Of a DNA stretch of 64,000 nucleotides, positions 25,101 to 40,100 are shown one piece after another. The notes under the pieces were generated by a model. That model saw nothing but the letters and a program-made list of their open reading frames with translations. It was not told where the DNA came from and did no database searches. The first letter of the stretch is position 1, and each line of letters opens with the position of its first letter. The DNA comes from Phoronis australis (Eukaryota > Phoronida > Phoronidae), in contig NMRA01000168.1 in NCBI GenBank assembly GCA_002633005.1, positions 559,129 to 623,128 on the forward strand, given 5' to 3'. Position numbers and translations under genes: made by a program.

Positions 25101-28100
25101 TATATCACAGGATTTTTTGATGATCAGTCCGGATTAGAGAGGTAAAGTTTATATTATTCTTACTATTTTGCGTCCTCAAAGCATTGGTTCTAAGTTTTAT
25201 TCTGTATTTAACAATTTAGATACCGGCACGTGCTCAGCGTGTGTGATAGACACTTTCACCGTCTCCACTTAGCAGTAGAAACGGTGGTACTCCCATAAGG
25301 CCTTCATACAGCGGAAACATTTTGGCAAATTATGTCTTACGCTGATTAAACCATCAATGTTACGTTGGTATTAGTATCTTTTGCGCATAGATAGACACAT
25401 TAGAATGTCGTCGATGTCTATAATTCCTTCCAACTCTAGCAAATACTCCCGTAATCCAACTTTTTCGAGCAGTCCTTGGTTGAGTTGCCCAAATAGGCAG
25501 CGCTAAACAGCTCGCACCACGGAATATGGCTTTGGATTACGGGAGTATTTGTTCAAGTTGGAAGAAATTAATGTCGTCGACGGCCTCCTAAGGTGTCCCT
25601 CTATGCGCACAAGCCACTTGTAGCAACGTGAATTTGATGATTTATGCAGTATAAAGCATAATTCACCGAAAAGCTTTCGGAGTATCAAGGACTTATGGGA
25701 CTACCACCGTCTCTACTCGTAAGTAGCGGCGGTGGGACTGCCTACGCGTGTGTATGCACTCGAGTGTAACGTGTGATTACAAACACGAGTGTAGGCATCT
25801 TGATCTGTTTTCAGTGTAGTCATCTATATATAATTAGGCCACAAGTGCTCAGACGTTCTGTTCTCACAATTTCTACTTTCCTTTAAGACGTCATTTACTT
25901 CGTCGCGCACTGCTAACAGCATTAATTTTGTCTCGACATTTAGTGCATAGTTGGGCTACAATTTCAATTGAGGATTGAGACCCTTCTGAAAACAGATTAA
26001 TTGCGTTGTAAAATATCATTTTTGTCTTAACGCTCCAAGAATTTCTCACGGTGGCGTAAAAAAACGTTATTGTGAATTTTGAGAAGCTCAAACTTGGTTT
26101 TGTGTTCTAAACAAATGCTTACATGAAAACCGTTACTTTTATGTGTTTTATACCATGGGATTTTCAATGCAAAAATACAAATACGCGATCACCGACTTTG
26201 TTTAAATTTATTTTGGTAAGTCCATAATACTTTAATTTTTAGGTTTGACGTTTCTGTTGGTACAGCTCCAAACGGAGTGGACCTACGTCCCTTCAAAAGC
26301 GTGGGACTGAAAGATTTTGTGAGACTAGACCGTTTGGTACTTTCTGCAGGTACAAATGTCTATGTTACCGTGAAGGCATTTAACACTGTAGGAATGTATT
26401 CTCAAGTTACAAGCAATCCTGTGGTCATTAGTCCGTCTTCTCACCTGGTCGTTAAGGATGGTAATGTGGGGGATGAAGTGGACTATCAAACGTCTCTTTC
26501 TTCAGTAACTGCGAGCTGGCACATTAAACACGGGTGCAAAGTACAATCTCTGGAGTGGGCTGTCTACAGAATTGACGGGGCGGTTATTAAACCAATGGAA
26601 TCAGTTATAGATCCCGTGGAAGTGCTCACTGATGACGAGTTGGATTTAGAAAACATGAAGTCATACTTTGTTGTAGTTCACGTTATCGACACCCTCGGCC
26701 GAAAACACGTTGCTAAATCTAATGGATTTGCTGTTAGCATTGAACCTCCCGAACCCGGTGCAGTGATGGATGGCAAAGACGGCGATATTGAATATCAACA
26801 ATCAGCTAATACCATTTACGCACAGTGGTCAGATTTTGGTGAACTCGGAAGTCACAGCCCAAGTCAAATCATTGTTAAGTATGAAGTTGCCCTTGGTGAT
26901 GACGTGAGATCTCATTCGAGTAGGACTAACGTACACACTTTCGTTGACGTTGGATTAAATAGAAGTTTCACATTCAGAAATGTCAGCCTTGTTTCTAAAC
27001 ACGTAAAATATTACATCACAGTTAGAGCCCACAGTGCAGCCGGTAGCTCGGTGATTGCCTCATCCAATGGCATCTCGGTAGGGTTCGTTGACACCTTCAA
27101 AGTGGGTAAAGTAACCGTTGACAAAGCCCAATCCAGCTTGAATTCTGTTAAAGCATCATGGTCAGATTTTGAAACTGAACTTCCGTTGTTACATTACGAA
27201 GTCGGCATCTCCTCACGTGAGCCTCGGCTGCCAACGGACTGTGACGACCTTAGCAGTTCTTCTTTTGACATACTTCCATTTTTAAATGTAAAATCTGATA
27301 CGTTAGTGACCATGCGTAACCTTTCCCTTGAGCACGGGAAGTACTATTATATCACAGTCAGGGCAACTGATGTGGCTAAGAATCATGCATGTGTTGCTTC
27401 AACCCCAGTGATCATCGACGTAACGAAACCTGTTGCTGGTGATTTATTAATCGGAAAACGAACGCCTGATGATACCTTGTATGTGGATTCAACGGACTCG
27501 CTTTATGTCGAATGGTCCGGCTTCAGAGATACTGAATCCAACATATCTTACTTCGATGTTTCTTTGTTCGCCCAGATTTCCTGTGAAGCGCGGGTTTTCG
27601 ACGAAACAAAACTGTCCTTGCTTTATCCGGATGTTCGGGTTACAGGTGACAACAAAACTGCATTCGAGAAACTGTCTTTACGTTTATTCACTCCATATTA
27701 TGTCAAACTCGTTGCCACAAACGGGGCTGGGTTGCGCAGAACTGTTTGGAGTTTACCAATAATGGTAGATAGCTCTCGACCGGTTGGAGGATCTGTCAAA
27801 TATGGAGCGGATTGGAAGAAATCGGCTACGTATCAGGCGTCGCCCACTTCGATTCAAGTCATGGTCGCTCTTGACCACAACGTGAATTCCACTGAATGTC
27901 GGACAGAGGAGCAACTGCTGCTTGTTAAGGACCAAAAGATATCACAAAACATCACAGTCTTAGAAAATGAAGACATGCATAATGGTCTTTATGCGTTTTA
28001 TGATAGCGCTAATATTGCTGTGAATGGAAATGGATTGGACCTCATTATAAAAACCGTTGAAGGCAAAAACGTTTTATCCTTGCCAGGTTTTGAGTATCCA

Positions 28101-31100
28101 ACCCATATTTTTCAAGGTCACTATAAGACGTCTTTCAAAGCTGCTCACGGTACAGAAATCTTCACCAGCTTTTATATATCTGAGAATAGCGATTTTTCAG
28201 TTTTTCAAGACTTTGTAGTAGAAAGCGTTGATGATGAGCCTAATGAATCAGACTATGTACGCCCTAACGTAAGTTGGTCACGAATTAATACTAGTTCAGA
28301 AGCAGCTAATATCACTGACAAAATAAATACAACTGTGCCGACACCTCATGTCAACCAAAATGAGTCGGCTAAGGCATCAAAGATCGCGCGGTCAGAACCA
28401 GCAATTGGCATACACGTGATGGGCTTTGATAAAGATGGAACACATTTTGTTCGCTTCTGGGCCGTAGGAGACGACAACAACATAAAAGAACAATGGGTCA
28501 GTCTTAATTTTAACCCAACTCGTTCCATGGCTGAATACATCATAATCATTGAACAAGACGAATCGGCTGTTCTCGACACTTGGAACTCTAAACTGTACAT
28601 TGCTAAAGAAGAAAAGGCAATTCTGTACGGCGTCAAGAAACCCGTATTTGCAAATGTTGGGTGTCGCGTATGGAATAGAAATGATCACGTTCCTGCATCT
28701 TTGAACAGCCGTGCGATGGTTGAAAACTTGTATTTAGCTCTTCGCAGAGATAGTGCCTGTATGTTTGGAGACGCATTCTTTGACAAAGAAAGCAAGATAA
28801 AAGAAGTATGGATGGGTGTTGGGAGTGAAGAAAACGGTAACACAGACATACTTCCTTTATCGTTGGTTTTAAATCCTTGCTCAAATTGCGAGGGTGAGTG
28901 CGATATCAATTGCGACTCTAGCTGTAGCGTTGAGGGTTTTGTGGTGTACAATGTGTCACTTAACAATCTGTCTCTTTCCTCTGGCCATGTGCGAAGCTTA
29001 CCACCAGGAGATCAAACAGGAGAGGAATCCACCAGGGAATATTTCGATCTCAATATCTATCACGTTGTGGTCAAAGTTGTTAACTTTGCATCTCATTCTA
29101 CCACTGTTGTTGGGAAAGGAATTAAAATAGACACAACTGCGCCAGACTGCGCGCAGGTTCTTTGTACTGATCCTGTTCATTCAATTACTGAACCTTCTCA
29201 ATATCTCGGCTCCGGTAAAGCTGTGGGCGCCTTTTGGGATTGCCAAGAACATGAATCCCGCATAAAAACATATCTCGTGTCTTTTGGCACTGACCCGGGA
29301 ACTGGTGATATAGTGGAGCAGAAGGATCTGGGTCTTGTGAAAGAAATAGTGATGCATGAAAGAGAATTTGTGAAGCCCATTAACCACGGGCAGACGTACT
29401 GGTTTAATGTAGAAGCGGTGAACCTTGCTGGTTTATCTTCACGTATCTCCTGTAACATCACGGCGGACTTCGAACCCCCTGTTATAACTGATGTTGTTGT
29501 TGAATTTCCCAACACGAAAGAAAGTCCGAATTTACCACCAGGTGTTCGAATGACAGAATCTGCAGTGTCTACTGGCATTGGTTGGAAGCTTACGTCAACT
29601 TCGACTTCATTTTACGGTGAGGAACATCTCTTTGACATATATTTAGAATGGAGATACTTAAACATGTAGTACCCAAGCGTCAATACAGGTAGCATATCCG
29701 TTGTTCCATTCTCACATGTTTTGGCCTGTGTTTAATCAACAAACAATAGTTGTTTTTACAACTGATAGTTTTGGCAAGATGTCGATAGGCAATCAATGGA
29801 GATGAACTAAAACCCTTCTATGGTTGGGTTGCTTAGATGGCAACATCTTCTATACGTACAATGTACATGTTGAGACAAAACTGTACGATATTTGCAACAA
29901 TGGTCATTCTTTCAGAATGGGAAATAGGCACTGAAGTTGGAAAAGAAGATGTCCTACCCAGAGTTCTGGCAGGAGTACAAGGTTCAACAGGAGTTGAGAT
30001 TTCTGAAGGGACACTTCACTATAAAGGCACATTGGATAATACTAGGTAATGGGAAGGATTTAACTTAACGGACATGTTTCAAAACACAGGAGATGCAGGG
30101 TGCAGACGGAAAACTACAAGCCTCAAATGCAAGGAGGACATCTCAAAGCTCAAGTCTACCAAAAATGAGCGATGAGATGAATGTCTTCCACACCCGCGAT
30201 AGTCCTCTCATTATACAGGCCAAGTCCCTATTCGATTGTCTTCGATAGCCAAAAATCAAAAAAATGATATAAAAAATCACTACCGCTTGCTCGTTGTTTA
30301 CAAAAATTATTCACAACGTAGTTAACAGGTCACTGAGCTTTTTGTCTTGCTGTTTCAGAGTAATCCTTATCAAGCTATGTGACAACCCTTACTTCACTTG
30401 AGTGATACAGCTGTTTTCTCTGAGCTTAGGGGTGCACATTTAGATATCTGCTTTACATAAATGATAGCTGAGCTGACAGCTGACGCCATGTCGTTGAAAC
30501 GTGACAGCAGTTCAATGAACAGCTCTGTAATTAATTCAAATACTATGATCTTGACGTCGTTTTTCAACTAAGATATCGTGCTCGTAAGCCAGGCGCCTCA
30601 TCTCAAGGCTTTCAGTCTGCGATAGCACTAACGAATATAGTGAATGTTAGGTCAAGCATCGGCCATTTATTCTTATGTTTGAATAGTAAATATGAGCTGT
30701 TCATGTCAGGAAGAAGTGAAATTCCTCACTTCTTTAATTCACTTCCCTTGGATTCACGTTCTCCGACAGTGGTGTTTTGATCAACCGCTGCTTCTTTTCA
30801 GCCTGTCTATGTTGTCACGTGACAATTCAACCGACTTTGATGAAAGCGATTCTTTTTACAAGATGGAACCAGGACGATGTACTTACCAGACTCTTTACGC
30901 ATTGTCAAGAGCTAAAATTAAAGTGCCCGTCACCACCGAGGAAGTTTGCGTTGCAAGTAAGATATTTCGCCAGTCTGTCATTTTGATTGTAATCGCTCAT
31001 CTTTTAAGAAATTTTCATAAAACGTGATTTTGGTTGTAAGTTCTCATAGTTCCACATTGCATGGATGGATTTTATTCTTATAATATTGGATTTTAGGAAA

Positions 31101-34100
31101 GGAAGACAGTGTATTAATGTTGGACAACAACAAAACAACAACACTAACACTATCAAGCGGTTTGAATTCTACCGCAGATGTTGAAATTAACATTTCAGGT
31201 AAGTACATTGTTAATGCATTATTGATCTTTGTAGCCAATGCACGATTTCCAGAATTTATCTTATCATGCAATGCACTGTAAGCGTACCCGGAGAAGAACA
31301 TTGTAAGAGCCAAAGCTCTCAAATCCGATCAAATAGCGTTCGTTAGCATCATAAATCGATGTTATCTACATGTACGTTGTGATGTGGGATCATGTTCACG
31401 TATTTGTATTAGTAGTTAAAGGACATTGTGTCGTGACATGAGTCTCCGTGACCTGCCCAGGCCACTGGAAACCTTATTTGGAACTTACCTGCAGCACAAT
31501 ACGCCCTGTTAACACATTCAGTGAAACCATCTGAACAGCTGCTGGGTTACATGCTTGTGATATAAACTCTCACCAGCAGGTTAAAGTTTGACTAGCAAAC
31601 CGAACGAGCTAAGTGTGACCTGCTACATTACCATTCAGAATCTTTTGATATTAGTTATATTTTAAACTTGTTGAGACAATAGCGATAATATAGTACTTAG
31701 ACAGTCATAAGCACTTTAAATATTTTTTCAGCGAAATATGTTTTCTGAATGTAGGTATCCTTTAGAATTTGATGCTAACTTGATACCAATTTCCCATTAA
31801 ACGGTTTCCGTGACCAAGAATTTTCAGTAAAATTTATCAGAAAAGGCAGTGTCACATCGAAACAACGGTAGCGAATTTTATTTGACGTAAATGTTAATTC
31901 TCAGAAATGTTGTTGCAGTTTTCCAAATTATGAATTCGTTCTCATTTTAAACTCCTTTCGGGTTATTTCAGAAGTCATGAAATTTCTGTTTATAACATTT
32001 CATACAATGTGGGACACATTAAAAACAAAATTCCAAACATTAATTTATAGAATTGTGCATAATGCATATTTGAAACTTGCAGCCATTTCTAAGATGACCT
32101 GTTCCGAAGTTAGACAAATTTGGACTTTTTTAAGGTCCTGTATAACCTTGAATAGTTCAGAGGAAAATTCCTTTTTAAGAGATTAGCAGTTACCTGATTT
32201 GACCATTGTTCAAGTTTCTCCGAAACACGTATCAATAACGTGTACACTGTACGTGTTTATCCAAATGTAGGTATACGTTTGTGTATATGTATTTGTATGT
32301 ACACGTGCCTATATAGGCTCATCTCCGTATTTGTGGCACTTTGCCAATACCTGAATTGAGGCGATTATGGTTTTTCGTGAAACACTAGAGTGCAGACTTC
32401 GATCAATACCAAAGCATGGTTAATGTAGCCGTAATGGGCGTTGACATATACATAATTTAACGCTGACTATAAAGTATATAAACCATGATCGAAAAACACC
32501 TAGTTTGAGACGTGCACATATATGAAGGCAATACGTATCCGCCTGTAACTGTATGCAAATCTGAGGCGCATGCGAAACAATGAACAAAAAGTGCTTGTCA
32601 GATGTTTGACTGTGGGTTGGTTTAAAAGGTAGCTATGCTTTGAGATTGTTAGTAGATGGAGAGTGAATATTCAAATCCAGTAATTAATTTATTATACGAT
32701 AGCCCCTAATTAGACAAATGAAACCTATTGTTAATTAAGTAATCAACTGCAAAGAGTAACTACCCTAGCGCCCTCTTTAAAGATTACTTTAATCAAACAA
32801 CCAAAACAATCAAATGTCTTATCTGCTATCCAAGCTAGGACTCTCCACTTGTTGGATGTATGTCCTGTTGGTGAATCTTCGAACTACACACACTGTATAG
32901 CGACAGTGTACTTGCTGGTCACCGTCTCTGGTGATGCAACACTTGCAGGCAATTTCTTCTACCTTCTTGCTGGTCACAGTCTCTCGCTGTTGACGCAACA
33001 CTTCAAGTAGTATCTTACTACCCACAATGCAAGTGACAAGCTCTTAGTTAACTTCCTGTTCGTTAACCCTTGCCCTTGCCAAGATCCCTTCTAGAATCTT
33101 CCACGAGATGGCTCTGTCGTACAATTGCTTCTGTACTCTGTAGCAAGTCTTTATGCTTCAACTACTATAGCGCTTCTAATTATCTTGTTGATTTCAGCCC
33201 ATAATATAACTTTCTACTTATTTAGTGATTGGCTAATAAAAACCACATGATCATATCCACTCATATTATTGGCTGTTACAATTTGGTCTCAGAATATTCT
33301 AGAATCTCTAGAGTACTTTGACCCCAGAACCCAAAGTTGTAAACACCGTCTAAAAATAGATTTTGACGTTGAAAAACATGTCAATAAGTCTGACCCCATG
33401 ATTTAAAAGTACATATGCACAAATTTTGGGCAACTTAAAATGGATCTATTCTTACTAATTACTTAATCAATATTTATTCTGACAGTGCTCTTAGAAAAAC
33501 TTGTTAATTCGGATATTCGGTTATGTGTAATTACAGGATCTTCGTCTGTTATCGTTGGAAAATTGAAAGTAGATGACATAAAGTCACGTTATGGTTCCGC
33601 TGCATCAACAACCTTTAGACAATACATTGAAGACCCCAGTTCTAGTTTGGATGAAGACCGAGTTTCTCGTAGGCTTCGACACAGGTGAAGAGTTCTTTTT
33701 AAACATTTTTGAATGATTGGCATCGTGACTAACATGACAGAGTCTACTTGTTAGTCTCCATTCTGTTATTTTAGAAAACATTTGTTTCTGTAGCATAGAA
33801 ACGGTTTTCCTCGCACTAAAGTAGTTTTAACATAAGATATGAAGATCGAGTTGTGTTTGTACAGTTTTCCTTTTAAATATGACCCGTAAGGAAAAGATTT
33901 TGATTCAAATCACCTGATCAATGGTAGAGTCAGGGGACTTGTCGTCAGACGCTTATTACTTTATTTTTCTGTTTATTAGGTACGAGAAATATGGTGGGGA
34001 ATCTTTCTTCATCACACCTGTGAACGACTTTACCAGCATTAACCGACCCATCGAATTGACCATACCGTTCAAACCAGAGCTCCTTGGACCCGGACAGATT

Positions 34101-37100
34101 CCTGTTGTGATGTTTTATGACCCAGGTTGGATTTTAGATATCTGCTACGCTACCACACAAATTAATCCGCCCTTCGTGACACGCCATGTAAACGAAATAT
34201 AGGATACCACATACCAACAACACTATAATTTAGATTAAATTCCGGACCTGATTTGTAATGTTTACAGAAAAATCAAATATTTATCTGGACGTAATTTCGC
34301 AGATTTAGGTTCGAGCTATAAGCATTCTTCACAATAATGAGTGCTATTAACATTGACAATGTTTTGGTGTTATTGCAAAGTGAATTTCACTTGAACTTTT
34401 TCTTCCTTTGAAAAAGTAACCGCATGTTCCTAATATTTATAAGATAACCCCTTCAGTTGTTGTAATCATCTAAAAAGTGTTGTATTTTTATGTGACATTA
34501 TTTGCGGCTGTAGTGGCGCCGGTAGCCTGCGTTAGTTTTGCAACCAAACCAATCGTGTAGTCATAGAATACTTGTTTTCCTTCTCATACCAAATAATTGT
34601 GTACCCCAAGTGTCAACATTTCAGATGAAGACAAGTGGAATGAGTTATGTGAATCCTGCAATGCATGCGATGACTTGGAGACTGGCAAAGATATCGACTG
34701 GGTCAAGCGTGTCGTCCATGGACAGGTATGTTTTCTCCAAACAAAAAATTCTGTCCAGTTTCTTCTGGCAAAATGTGACGTGAGATTTGGAACACCATTC
34801 ATGTAAATTTGTGCAAATGCAAAATTTCACTGAATTCTTTTTAAATTGAATTGTTGTGGTCAATTTGGTTGTAACCACTCCGAGTAGGAGAGGCTATGTT
34901 CACGATGACCCTCGTGGCAATACTGGCGATGATGATCTCAGTACCTTGGACGCAGTGGCGTAATCCACCATCATGACGGGGAATAACTTTTTGATTTACT
35001 ACATAAGTATTGTGCAAAGCATCTGCCTATAGGGACATCAGCAGTTTGTAAAGTAATTACCTGTAAATTTCGTATCAGTTTAAAATAGTATTGAGGCACG
35101 CTTGTTTGCCGTACCTGCGGTTACAACGACCCTTACCTCGACACAACACCCTAGACTTTGAATTGGATATTTCGGTCAGTACTTTTGTCTCAATAGAAAC
35201 ATAGAATAAAAGAGAATTTGTGCCAATCACATCACGTTTAGCAAAGTTCCCTTTCCGCCTGAAATTGGCATCTACAGTGAATTTGTCCATGGCGACAATT
35301 TGTGTATGGCTTTATTTCATGTTTTCGTAGACCTCCACTTTTTAATTTGGTTCTAAGTAGAATGGCAGCTTAATTCATACCATGTTGTACAAGCCACAGC
35401 ATTGCAACTTGTTGCGTCATGTACGGAAAAACGAAAGTGTTTTACGATTGTTTCCCTTAGGTTTGTAACACAAGACACGCCGATCTCAAACGCTCTATCC
35501 GCTCACGTCGAGATACATCGCATAACGGTACCAAGAACGCCATGTTTCCCATCAGCTCTACGCAGTACTCTCTAACATATAGCAACAAAGAAATGGGAGC
35601 ACCGGTGGGTATTATTATTATTATTGATATATTTTAATATAGATATTTTGTTGTTATTGTTATTGGTGTTGTTATTGATGTTATTATTATTATTATTACC
35701 CATGCCGCACAATACGAACTGGTAACTGGTGCCCAAAATGTATATATTTTATCAACCATGAATTATGTACATGTAGAACAAATGGACTCGTTTGAGTTAA
35801 AGCAAGCACGAGAGAAAAATGTATCTCAAACTTCAAATCGATATGAATTCGTTTTAGAAAGCCTGTGAGTGGCTCAGTTGTCGCGAAGTCAGCCGTAACG
35901 CAAAAGAACTGGTTCTGTGCAACGCTGACAGCGACAGAAACCTAACTCAACACGACGTGCAGAATAAAGGTAATTACGCGTTCCACTTTATCTCAGGTTG
36001 TTACCTAGAAAAAATGGTAGCAATTTCTGTGCTAGGGGTCAGCATCAGGGGTATGATAGTTGTACTCGAAAAGTTTTTTGTTCTAGCAGCATTTTCTCGA
36101 GGAATGACGTGGTTCTTTGTAAGATCAAAAATGTTCCATTAAATTCAATAACTTATATGGCAACAATCACGCTCAGCCGGGTGGAATACCATTTACCAAA
36201 GCACTTTAAATTGTTTAAGATATCAAGCAGTTCTTGTAGGCATTCTACTTCATATGAATAAATTTGCCAAGGACTGATAATAAAATTCCGTATTTTAAGT
36301 AGTATGGTAATGTAAGCTATGAATACTTCAATGCCGGAATACAGCTCTACACGCCACTTTTGCGTGTAGCCAGTCGTTCCATTATGACCTCCAAATCTGA
36401 TGACCTCCAAATCTGACCTCTGTCGAAGATCAGTTCCCGATTTTACTCAACGAATTTTAATTCAATTAAACGCTTGACGTAAGTGCCTTTAGCTCAGTTT
36501 AGAAGACTGCACATTTTGAACATGTTGGGGGTAATTAGTGCGCATCGTAGCTTAGAATTCTGCGGACGGTCGAAAGTCATGGGTGTCGTTTACACACAAT
36601 AGATCCCTAAAATGATGTGCTACGTCAATGATAGCAGTTTACTGTGAACCCTGCTCATGCAACTATCCCAGTTGGATTGCGAAAGTATACAGAACTTAAC
36701 AAAGGGGTCATGGTTGTGTAGATAATTGCTTTGTTACCACTGTGGATTCCGAATATTCGAACACCAGAATGACGGGAATTTGTAATGTACATCGTGCGTG
36801 GTGGTTGGAAAGCAATTTGTGCGATCCTGAACTGTCCCGTTTCTTAAATCTTTCAGTTACCTTTGCCTGCTTTTGGAGAGCAAACACCTTGACAGCTGTG
36901 ACCCTTTTATTCGAACACAACTCAACTGATGGTGATTTCGAGCGCTTATTTCTACATCAAAATGATACGGCGACAATGATGTCAAATCCCCATTGCTATG
37001 ACGATGGCAATGCGAGACAGATGTCTTTGACAATTGGTAAAACGTCAGAGCTGAGAAGATGTGACTTGACATCTGTGAGTACTAGAAGTTATTTATCTTT

Positions 37101-40100
37101 TCGTAAATTCCCATATCACTTTGTTGCCAGTTTTGATTGCAGTTGTTGGCTAAAAAAGTATTTTGGTCCATGATATTTTACTTTGAGAGACGTAAAGAAT
37201 GAACGCGCTCAGTTGAAAATAACCTTGACAGACGTGTAGACAATTCACAGAACCTTTTATTTGGTAAAGATGTTTGGATCGATTTCAAAATTCCTGATTT
37301 TCATTATATTGTGTATATGACTTACAGGTACATGTAAGAGTGTGTAAGTCAATGGGCAAGACAGTGTCATTTGCAAAACCGGCAAGCCCGAAGTCAAATA
37401 TTAAGGTTTTGTTGGAGGCTCTTTTGGAAAGAAGTAATTTTGCGTCCACAAAAAGCGCCCGGGTTCTGTTTCCGAAATTTGTTGGTATTACCCTAACACT
37501 TTGGTTCATCAGTAGGCTTCACTGTGTGCTATGAGAGGAAATAAGTCTATGCACTTGAGATCAGAAAATTCTATTATTGGGGGCATCAATTTGTTTCTAC
37601 TCGACGATGAGTTTGACATCAGTGACAATTTAAATATGATCAGTAATGTGCCGGCTAAGTGTTCGTGCATTTTGGTCCATGTTAGAACAGTTACCTGAAC
37701 TGTCAGATGGAGTCTAACTAGCACCGAAAGTGACTTGAAATACCTTCCTGGCTTCACTTTATCGGAAGCTTGTCTACTGTTTGAGTAATCTGGCGACGCT
37801 TCCGCTTGCAAGCCAACAATCAACCTGAAATATTTCGACAGACCTTTTAAAAGCTAATGCCGCACATTCCTATCACTTCATACCGTAGCCGAAATGCCAA
37901 ACGATCGTAAAAAGCTTCATTTGGGGGCTTATTGGACTCTTTTTCCAAAAGAGACTAAATGGGTTGAGTGAAGGCTGTTTTGGAAATTACCGGTGAAAAA
38001 GATAAAATCTCGTACACTTTTAGCATTGTGCAATAATTACCTGGCAAAAATTTGAAATAAACACTAGGTCTCACTTTTTATATCATTGTAACAAACAAGA
38101 TATTAGGGAAAAAATAAAAAACAAGGTAGTGCTATCTTTGGGATTTAAAAGCAATGGAACTTGACAGAAATTGGCGTTTTATAATCTTTAGAAAGTATAA
38201 GCGTGATTGTCATGAACGCATCTGTAAAGCCAATCATTAGAATAATGGATAGAGAAAGTTTTAGTACTGGAAATGAGGTTCGTCATTGACCAAAAAGCAC
38301 CCTCAGGGGGTTTCTGTAGAATCCATTAGATGGCGCAATGGAAATTTGTAATGCATTTTATGTATTGGTGACACTTGCTTAGTCCGTTTGCGACGACAAA
38401 CTTGATTCGTAGTTAAGATCAGGTGACAGTCAGACCTTTACCCTTGTTGCGATTAATATTTTAGGAATCAGTACCATTTTTCCTAGATATCAGTACCTCC
38501 AGAATCCATCACGTTTTATTTGGGTCGAAACCTAGGACTTTTGACGGGAAAGGATGCTAAGTTTGTTGTCGATTGTGCTTCCGACCGTTGCTCAGGTCAA
38601 GTTCCTGATTACAAGTTTGCTGCTGCGTAAGTAAAGGGAGAACGAAAGTACATTTTAACTTACACTTAGGCATATTTTGGTTTGGATTCACTGAGATGTC
38701 TTCATTTAGGAACAACAGGCTGAAACTATCACTGCACAGTGTATACACGGCTAAAAGTTTTAGTGGTACTTGAAATCATCTACTGTGTATAATAATCGTG
38801 GTAGTGTTAATAAAACCCGAACTTAGTATCTTTTTGTCATGCCTCGAGTCCACATGGTGTGAGATTCATCAGGAACGACTTGGACATACGCTTTCTGTTA
38901 TTTTTGTAATACACAATGGCAGCATTCAATATTTACAATGATATATATCTACTTGGTAACAACCAAGGGAAGGTCGCGGCTGTATAAAGGGCTTAACTGA
39001 TAAAATGTCCTCTCGCCGCTAGGCTTTACTCGTATTTAATTGACATTCTTTGTAAAAGGAATACGATACTGGCTGCGACTCACGTGTATGAACAGGTGTG
39101 GATGTGTTTCCCACTAAGGTCTCTAAAACGAAATACTGCACTTAAAGTGTAACCGACTCTCAAAGGTTTGGAGTAAACATGAATAATCCGCACACTCTGC
39201 TCAAGGTCAAGGTTTACTTAAGCGCTTTTGATGACTTGCACAACTGAGAACCACCCACCAAGAACCACGGGTTTCATTTGATGAAAAAGTACCGTAATTG
39301 TTTTTAGTTGAATCTCGTTTTCATCACCGAAGTAAAACACGAATGTTGCATTAACGAAAGAAAGAGTATTTATTGAAATTAATAAAAAAGGATTCAGTAT
39401 CGTTTTAAGAATTCTCATTGCCTCAGTTTTACAGATTTCACGACCCTCTCACTTTGTTTCATTTTTATAGGAAACCCATTATTACCACATATATTGCCAG
39501 TTTCGCAAATCTCAGTCACCCAGTTGAAATGGTCTCTCTCAACGATCTCATCGTCGTTGTCTTAAAGATGGCCAAATCGTCAAGTAGGTATAATAAAATT
39601 GTAATGATATTTTTAAAAGGTTTTATCGGTATTTCGCTTTAAATTAAGTGGCACCGTAGGGGCGGATCCAGGATTTTGAATAGGGGGAAGGCAGGGCACA
39701 GTATTAGCGAGGATTTTGCCCGTGAGACATTCGGCCGGGTACTCTGAACTGCAAAATGGAACCTGGGAGAATTTTAGGGAAGACCATGGCCCCCTTTCCC
39801 CCTAAATCTGCTACTGCATCGTATTGCACAAACTCTGCTCCAAATGACTTTTAGTTTATAAGATAGTATTCATATCAGAAAATGAAGATTTCTTAATATT
39901 CTTTTCTTTTCCATGCAGTTGCTAAAGGAATAACAGCTGTGGCGATGCGAGTAATGTCTAATGGGTTTGAATCCACAGTGATGGCAAACACGTAAGCTAG
40001 TCCCTAACAGGACAAACATGATTTGAGATCAAAGATCTGGAATACTGGATTTAAATGATTCTCAGCTTAGTCACAAGTGGACAACGTGTATTGGTCGAGT

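Noticed and set aside
28346-29578. Several minus-strand frames opposite exon 16
   Set aside because: Antisense shadows of a long, well-supported exon.
36370-36420. Direct repeat of gacctccaaatctgat
   Set aside because: A two-copy 17-bp duplication, too small to call an element.
37325-37534. Open frame after an acceptor-like cag, as a further exon of the giant gene
   Set aside because: The exons at 37074 and 38487 join in phase 0 directly. This frame runs to a stop with no fitting donor.
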